18,716 nt of DNA, taken from the NCBI GenBank assembly GCA_035687895.1, contig DASRUE010000294.1, positions 1 to 18,716 of the forward strand. The letters run 5' to 3'. A program made the position numbers and the translations under genes. The notes below the pieces were generated by a model. The model was not told the origin of the DNA and ran no database searches. It saw nothing but the letters and a program-made list of their open reading frames with translations. Positions 15,143 through 18,716 of this stretch are shown here, in pieces. The stretch's first letter is position 1; each line of letters opens with the position of its first letter. This DNA is from JAERML01 sp035687895 (GTDB lineage Bacteria; Bacteroidota; Ignavibacteria; UBA10030; UBA6906).

Positions 15143-15862
15143 ATGGGGGTCGGCGCGCTTCAGGTGGCATTCGCGGTTGCTGCGCTTGCACAACAAGACT
15201 TTCCCGCGGCGCGTGAGCGCGCACCTGTCGCGATGCAAAGTGCCTCAGGGAATCCCGTTCTCTCCCCTCGATGGGGATTCTCGGGTGGGATGGGTGTGGA
15301 GTATGTGAATGCCCCGGACATCGTGGACTACATCAATAGTGTGGTTGGCCCCGGTGGCCGGGTTCCCGATTTCAAGACTGGCGTTCAGTTCTTTGTGGCG
15401 GCAACAATCCCTGTGGCGGACGAATGGACATTGAAACTCGAATATGCGTATCTACTTTTGTCGTTCTATTCGCCCGGGACGTTTGGTGTTACAGATTTTA
15501 CATGCGCCGTTCATATGCCAACCCTGCTTGTGCAATATGTTCTGGCTGAGGAGGGTGTCTACAATGTCAAGGCGGGTGCTGGAATGGGATATCACTTCGG
15601 TTCGTTGACGGAGGAGTCGCCACAAGTCAGCGGCAGGTGGACCGGCAAGGGGATTGGGACGATCCTTGACCTGGAGGCGAACACGGCATTTTCTGAAGAC
15701 TTCTTTGGCTACCTTGGTGTGGACCTCCGATGGGATTTCATAGGAGATCTTCATCGCTCACGTGTGGGAGGTTCGAGTTCTCTCGTGAAGACCCCATCGC
15801 TTTATTTCTTCAGTCTTGGCGCACGACTTGGTTTCACATATTATTTTTCACCTTCTATTTGA
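15143..15862 (+). CDS. Predicted exported beta-barrel protein, unknown function
   Basis: I do not recognise a named family. The 239 aa product has an N-terminal hydrophobic stretch (GALQVAFAVAALAQQ, about 4-18) that fits a signal peptide, although it has no basic residues before it. The frame is closed upstream at 15113, so no other standard start is available. The rest alternates polar and hydrophobic residues with frequent Gly/Tyr/Phe, for example GFSGGMGVEYV, WTLKLEYAYLLLSF, YNVKAGAGMGYHFG and FFGYLGVDLRWDF. It ends with FFSLGARLGFTYYFSPSI, resembling a last strand with aromatic residues, as in small outer-membrane barrels. A strong AAGGAGGAGG (15121-15130) lies 12 nt upstream. It is sandwiched between a membrane protein and an exported cyclophilin. 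Confidence 0.65.
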   Translation: MGVGALQVAFAVAALAQQDFPAARERAPVAMQSASGNPVLSPRWGFSGGMGVEYVNAPDIVDYINSVVGPGGRVPDFKTGVQFFVAATIPVADEWTLKLEYAYLLLSFYSPGTFGVTDFTCAVHMPTLLVQYVLAEEGVYNVKAGAGMGYHFGSLTEESPQVSGRWTGKGIGTILDLEANTAFSEDFFGYLGVDLRWDFIGDLHRSRVGGSSSLVKTPSLYFFSLGARLGFTYYFSPSI

Positions 15863-15868
15863 AAGGAG
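15863..15868 (+). promoter_or_regulatory. Ribosome-binding site that fixes the cyclophilin start
   Basis: AAGGAG lies 8 nt before the ATG at 15877 and directly after the stop of the barrel gene (TGA 15860-15862). It excludes the longer frame that begins at 15730 inside the upstream gene. Confidence 0.75.
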
Positions 15869-15876
15869 ATACAATC

Positions 15877-16539
15877 ATGATGTCTGCTCTTCGTGTGTTC
15901 GCTGCCTTGCTGGTGATATCGGCATTCACCGTCCCGTTGTCAGCAGCGGCTCAAACAAAACCAAAATACACAGACGAGAAAAAGCCAAAGATGGAAAACG
16001 TCAAAGAAGTCGCTGTTATTGAAACGTCGATGGGGACAATCGAGGCCGAGCTCTATCGCGCCGATGCTCCGAAGACCGTCGAGAATTTCGTGAAGCTCGC
16101 GGAGAAGAAGTACTTCGATGGCGTGATCTTCCATCGTGTCTCAAAGGGATTTGTCATCCAGGGCGGCGACCCGACGGGAACCGGCTCAGGCGGCAAGAGC
16201 ATCTGGGGAAAGGAATTTGACGACGAGTTGAACCCCAACACACCCTCGTACAAGGAAGGCTACAAGAAAGGCGTTCTGGCTATGGCAAACCGCGGTCCGA
16301 ACACTAACACAAGCCAGTTTTTCGTCATGTTGCGCGACATTACTACACTCCCCAAGAACTATACGATTTTCGGAAAGGTGATCAAGGGACAGGGTGTCGT
16401 TGACAAAATCGGACAGGTTGATATCACACCCCAGATGGGTCCAACCGACGGCAAGCCAAAGGTTGATATTGTCATGAAGAAGGTCACCATTCGGCGTGAA
16501 GGCGGACCGAAGCAGGAAGCCAAGGTGGAAAAGAAGTAG
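15877..16539 (+). CDS. Periplasmic cyclophilin-type peptidyl-prolyl cis-trans isomerase
   Basis: Catalyses proline isomerisation in exported proteins. 220 aa. The N-terminal MMSALRVFAALLVISAF and following residues to about SAAAQT form a Sec signal peptide cut near 24-26. A lysine-rich spacer follows, and the cyclophilin domain runs from about residue 43 to 210. Active-site motifs are FHRVSKGFVIQGGDPTGTG, with the catalytic arginine in FHRV, and MANRGPNTNTSQFFV. NYTIFGKVIKG is the conserved late strand, and the tail is lysine-rich. The start is fixed by the AAGGAG at 15863-15868. It lies 14 bp after the barrel gene, which suggests it may help fold envelope proteins; that link is inferred. Confidence 0.93.
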   Translation: MMSALRVFAALLVISAFTVPLSAAAQTKPKYTDEKKPKMENVKEVAVIETSMGTIEAELYRADAPKTVENFVKLAEKKYFDGVIFHRVSKGFVIQGGDPTGTGSGGKSIWGKEFDDELNPNTPSYKEGYKKGVLAMANRGPNTNTSQFFVMLRDITTLPKNYTIFGKVIKGQGVVDKIGQVDITPQMGPTDGKPKVDIVMKKVTIRREGGPKQEAKVEKK

Positions 16540-16551
16540 CAGGTTAGGCGC

Positions 16552-17571
16552 ATGGCCAAAGAGTCGTCCTCATACGATGATCTGAAGCGGGCGGTAGCGC
16601 GGAAGCAATTCTCGCCGGTATATCTTTTCCATGGTGAGGAGGACTTTCTCGTGGATGAAGCAGTGCAGTCTGTGATAGAGGCCGCACTGACCCCTGAAGA
16701 GCGAGGCTTCAATTTGGATGTGTTGTACGGTAGTGATTCTGATGCACGAGAGATAGCCTCGCATGCATCGTCATTTCCCATGATGGCGGAGCGGAGGGTT
16801 GTCGTTGTTCGTGAAGTTGATAAGCTTGCCAACCGGGAGCTTCTCGCGCAATACATAGAGAATGCCTCGCCCACCACCAGTATAGTCCTTTTATGTGCCA
16901 AGCCCGATCTTCGACGGAAACCCTTTGTGACTGCAAGGAAGCATGGCGTTGTTGTGGAATTCAAGCCGCTGCGCGAGAACGAACTGCCGGCATGGATCAG
17001 TGCGAGTGTTGAAAAGCAGGGGAGGGAAATTCAGCCGGAGGCGTCCAAGATGCTTGCTGCATACGTGGGATCGTCGCTGCGTGAGGTACGGAATGAGATC
17101 GATAAGCTTTATATATTCATTGGAGACAGGAAGGTAATCACCTCGGACGACGTTCGCGCGGTGGTTGGGGTTTCCAAGGAGTATAACATCTTTGAGCTGC
17201 AGAATGCAGTAGGGGTGAAGAACCTTAAACACTCCATGGAGATCATCGAGCGAATGCTCAGTGCAGGTGAATCGGCTGTGTGGATGATTGTGATGCTCAC
17301 TCGTTTTTTTTCAGCCCTTTGGAAACTGTCCGACCTTCGCCGTCGAGGTGTTCCCCCGCAAGAACAGGCCTCTTCGGTTGGCGTTCATCCCTATTTTCTC
17401 AAGGAGTATGTGCAGGCCCTTGAGTTCTACCCTACTCGAGAATTGGAACAGGCCTTTGAAACCATCGCTTTGGCTGACGAAAGGCTCAAATCGACCGGAA
17501 TGGATGAGAAGATGGTTATGCAGGCCATGATCATCCACCTCGTCCGGCAGAGAGAACTAACCTATGCCTGA
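16552..17571 (+). CDS. holA: DNA polymerase III, delta subunit
   Basis: Clamp-loader subunit that opens the beta sliding clamp during replication. 339 aa, the usual HolA size. FSPVYLFHGEEDFLVDEAV near the N-terminus, then LDVLYGSDSDAREIASHASSFPMM in parts, RRVVVVREVDKL, and a C-terminal collar region from about 210 (YNIFELQNAVGVKNL, WMIVMLTRFFSALWKL, LKEYVQALEFYP) all match the delta family. As in other delta subunits the AAA+-like domain has no working Walker A. AGGTTAGG stands 3-10 nt ahead of the ATG. It follows the cyclophilin gene by 12 bp and precedes the sigma-factor gene by 36 bp. Confidence 0.94.
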   Translation: MAKESSSYDDLKRAVARKQFSPVYLFHGEEDFLVDEAVQSVIEAALTPEERGFNLDVLYGSDSDAREIASHASSFPMMAERRVVVVREVDKLANRELLAQYIENASPTTSIVLLCAKPDLRRKPFVTARKHGVVVEFKPLRENELPAWISASVEKQGREIQPEASKMLAAYVGSSLREVRNEIDKLYIFIGDRKVITSDDVRAVVGVSKEYNIFELQNAVGVKNLKHSMEIIERMLSAGESAVWMIVMLTRFFSALWKLSDLRRRGVPPQEQASSVGVHPYFLKEYVQALEFYPTRELEQAFETIALADERLKSTGMDEKMVMQAMIIHLVRQRELTYA

Positions 17572-17607
17572 TACCATCATTGTATCCCTGGAACATTTGG
17601 CGGCCGA

Positions 17608-18222
17608 ATGAGTGTAACGGGTGGCCTTTCGAGGAAAACGGCTCCTCTGCAGGAGCTAAGCGATGAAGAATTGATCGGGGAATTCCAGCGTGAGAACGAA
17701 GCTGCGTTCACGCTCCTCGTTGGGCGATACAAGGATCCCCTGACTAACTTCACCTTCCGATACATCGGGGATTGGGATGAGTGCAACGACGTGGTGCAGG
17801 AGACGTTTGTACGGGTCTTTCGCAGTCGTCACTCCTACAAACCTGTGGCGAAGTTTTCCACGTGGCTTTACACGATTGCCACCAACCTTGCAAAAACGCG
17901 GCTTCGACGGCGCAAGATACGTCGGTTTGTTTCGCTCGGTTCCTCGCACTCCGAAGACCCCGAGCCGTTATTTGATATCCCTGATGAGGAGGCTCGTGCG
18001 GATCGGCAGCTCGAATCCTCCATGAAGGGCGAGCGGATCCAGAAGGCGCTTGATTCGCTTTCCGACAAGTATCGAGAGGCGGTTGTACTCCGGGATGTGC
18101 AAGAGCTTTCGTATGAAGAAATAGCGGCAATCACCGGACTCAATATCGGGACAGTAAAATCACGCATCAACAGAGCGCGCTCCCAGTTGCAGGAGATGTT
18201 GAAGGATATATGGGATGATTGA
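17608..18222 (+). CDS. ECF-family RNA polymerase sigma factor
   Basis: Alternative sigma70-family factor, group IV, 204 aa. Region 2 covers about 20-95: EAAFTLLVGRYKDPLTNF, then DECNDVVQETFVRVFRS (core-binding and -10 recognition) and KFSTWLYTIATNLAKTRLRR. Region 4 covers about 140-197: LDSLSDKYREAVVLRDVQEL, then SYEEIAAITGLNIGTVKSRI, the -35-recognising helix-turn-helix. There is no sigma 1.1 or region 3, which defines the ECF type. The ATG at 17608 has no Shine-Dalgarno; it overlaps the stop of a 15-codon frame (17564-17611). The gene 2 bp downstream encodes a single-pass membrane protein, the usual arrangement for an ECF sigma and its anti-sigma factor. No specific ECF subgroup is assigned. 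Confidence 0.94.
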   Translation: MSVTGGLSRKTAPLQELSDEELIGEFQRENEAAFTLLVGRYKDPLTNFTFRYIGDWDECNDVVQETFVRVFRSRHSYKPVAKFSTWLYTIATNLAKTRLRRRKIRRFVSLGSSHSEDPEPLFDIPDEEARADRQLESSMKGERIQKALDSLSDKYREAVVLRDVQELSYEEIAAITGLNIGTVKSRINRARSQLQEMLKDIWDD

Positions 18223-18224
18223 TA

Positions 18225-18716
18225 ATGTCTGAAAGGAAGTCCATACAGAGCGAGGCCGAAGAAGGAGGAAAAGTCCGGAAGGAGTTGCAAGATATCCGGA
18301 AGGTAAAGGCACCGTGGTATTTTGACGCGGAACTCCAAAGGAGGCTGGCTGATGCACACGGAGGACGCGCAGGTGCCGGCTTTTTCGTTCGCCCGATTCC
18401 GGCGTACGCACTCTCATTCGTTTCAGTTGTTGCCCTCGGTATCGTGGGGTACTATGCGCTTCTTCGTCCATCCGATCAGGGAGATACCACACTGCCTGCG
18501 AGCGACAGCATTGCTGTTGGTACACAGGATCGAAAAGAGGAACGACCCCAACGGTTTGAGCGAAGACTTCAGCCCATTCTTCCGCCAACACAGGAAACAT
18601 CGACGCCTTCTTTGAATCAACCACGGCAGGGACCTTCCGCACCATCGAATGATCAAGTAATCGAGTCGGGCGCGATGGAAAAGCCCGCTGCCCTCGACGA
18701 CAATTCAGGAGGACAG
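18225..18716 (+). CDS. Putative membrane-bound anti-sigma factor (3' end missing)
   Basis: The open frame runs from the ATG at 18225 to the window edge, giving 164 residues and no stop. A charged N-terminal cytoplasmic part (about 1-56) contains KAPWYFDAELQRRLADAH, resembling the short segment often seen before the membrane helix in anti-sigma proteins of the Bacteroidota/Ignavibacteria type. One hydrophobic helix follows (57-80, IPAYALSFVSVVALGIVGYY), then a long proline/glutamine/serine-rich, likely periplasmic tail. No HxxxCxxC zinc motif of classical ZAS anti-sigma factors is visible. It starts 2 bp after the sigma-factor stop. The function is inferred from position and topology, not from a recognised domain. 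Confidence 0.7.
   Translation, partial: MSERKSIQSEAEEGGKVRKELQDIRKVKAPWYFDAELQRRLADAHGGRAGAGFFVRPIPAYALSFVSVVALGIVGYYALLRPSDQGDTTLPASDSIAVGTQDRKEERPQRFERRLQPILPPTQETSTPSLNQPRQGPSAPSNDQVIESGAMEKPAALDDNSGGQ

Noticed and set aside
15730..15876. An N-terminal extension of the cyclophilin inside the barrel gene
   Set aside because: AAGGAG followed by the ATG at 15877 starts a proper signal peptide, and the longer form would hide it.
17590..17607. A GGAACA motif upstream of the sigma factor resembling an ECF -35 box
   Set aside because: A matching -10 would fall inside the coding region and the start point would lie after the ATG.

Overview
The window is a compact, housekeeping-dense stretch of bacterial chromosome from a Gram-negative, diderm organism. 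An outer-membrane lipoprotein carrier (LolA), a predicted outer-membrane barrel and an exported cyclophilin show the outer membrane. The overall gene set, the hrcA-grpE-dnaJ order, the moderate GC content and the generally weak Shine-Dalgarno sequences suggest a member of the Bacteroidota/Chlorobiota/Ignavibacteriota assemblage. That placement is an inference from gene content, not a phylogenetic result. I see no mobile element, CRISPR array, prophage or defence gene.

Left half (1-6716), all on the minus strand and read from right to left: hrcA, grpE and dnaJ (a heat-shock operon behind a strong sigma70-type promoter with a half-degenerate CIRCE element), then a membrane-anchored ComEA-like helix-hairpin-helix protein. 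After it comes a block with its own predicted promoter: a PilM-like degenerate actin-fold protein, rsmD (16S rRNA methyltransferase), coaD (coenzyme A synthesis) and a class I aspartate aminotransferase that runs off the left edge.

Centre (6717-7394): a divergent intergenic region holds two stable RNAs on the plus strand. These are tRNA-Ala(CGC) with its own promoter and, 43 nt on, a small bacterial SRP RNA (ffs) ending in a T-run. A roughly 310-nt leader then precedes the RNase G/E gene. It contains a GC-rich hairpin and a long-range stem that closes just upstream of the start codon.

Right half (7395-18716), all on the plus strand and tightly packed: rng (RNase G/E), gcvT (glycine cleavage T-protein), a ComB-family phosphosulfolactate phosphatase, ftsK, lolA, a flippase-like multi-pass membrane protein, a predicted outer-membrane barrel, a periplasmic cyclophilin, holA (DNA polymerase III delta), an ECF sigma factor, and a truncated single-pass membrane protein that is most likely its anti-sigma factor. 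From ftsK onward most genes concern the cell envelope, chromosome segregation or replication, and the ECF sigma/anti-sigma pair would fit an envelope-stress circuit.

No clearly novel multi-gene system is present. The most interesting items are the structured rng leader, the half-degenerate CIRCE overlapping the hrcA -35 box, the orphan PilM-like protein next to a ComEA-like protein, the isolated ComB homologue, and the uncharacterised barrel and anti-sigma proteins.
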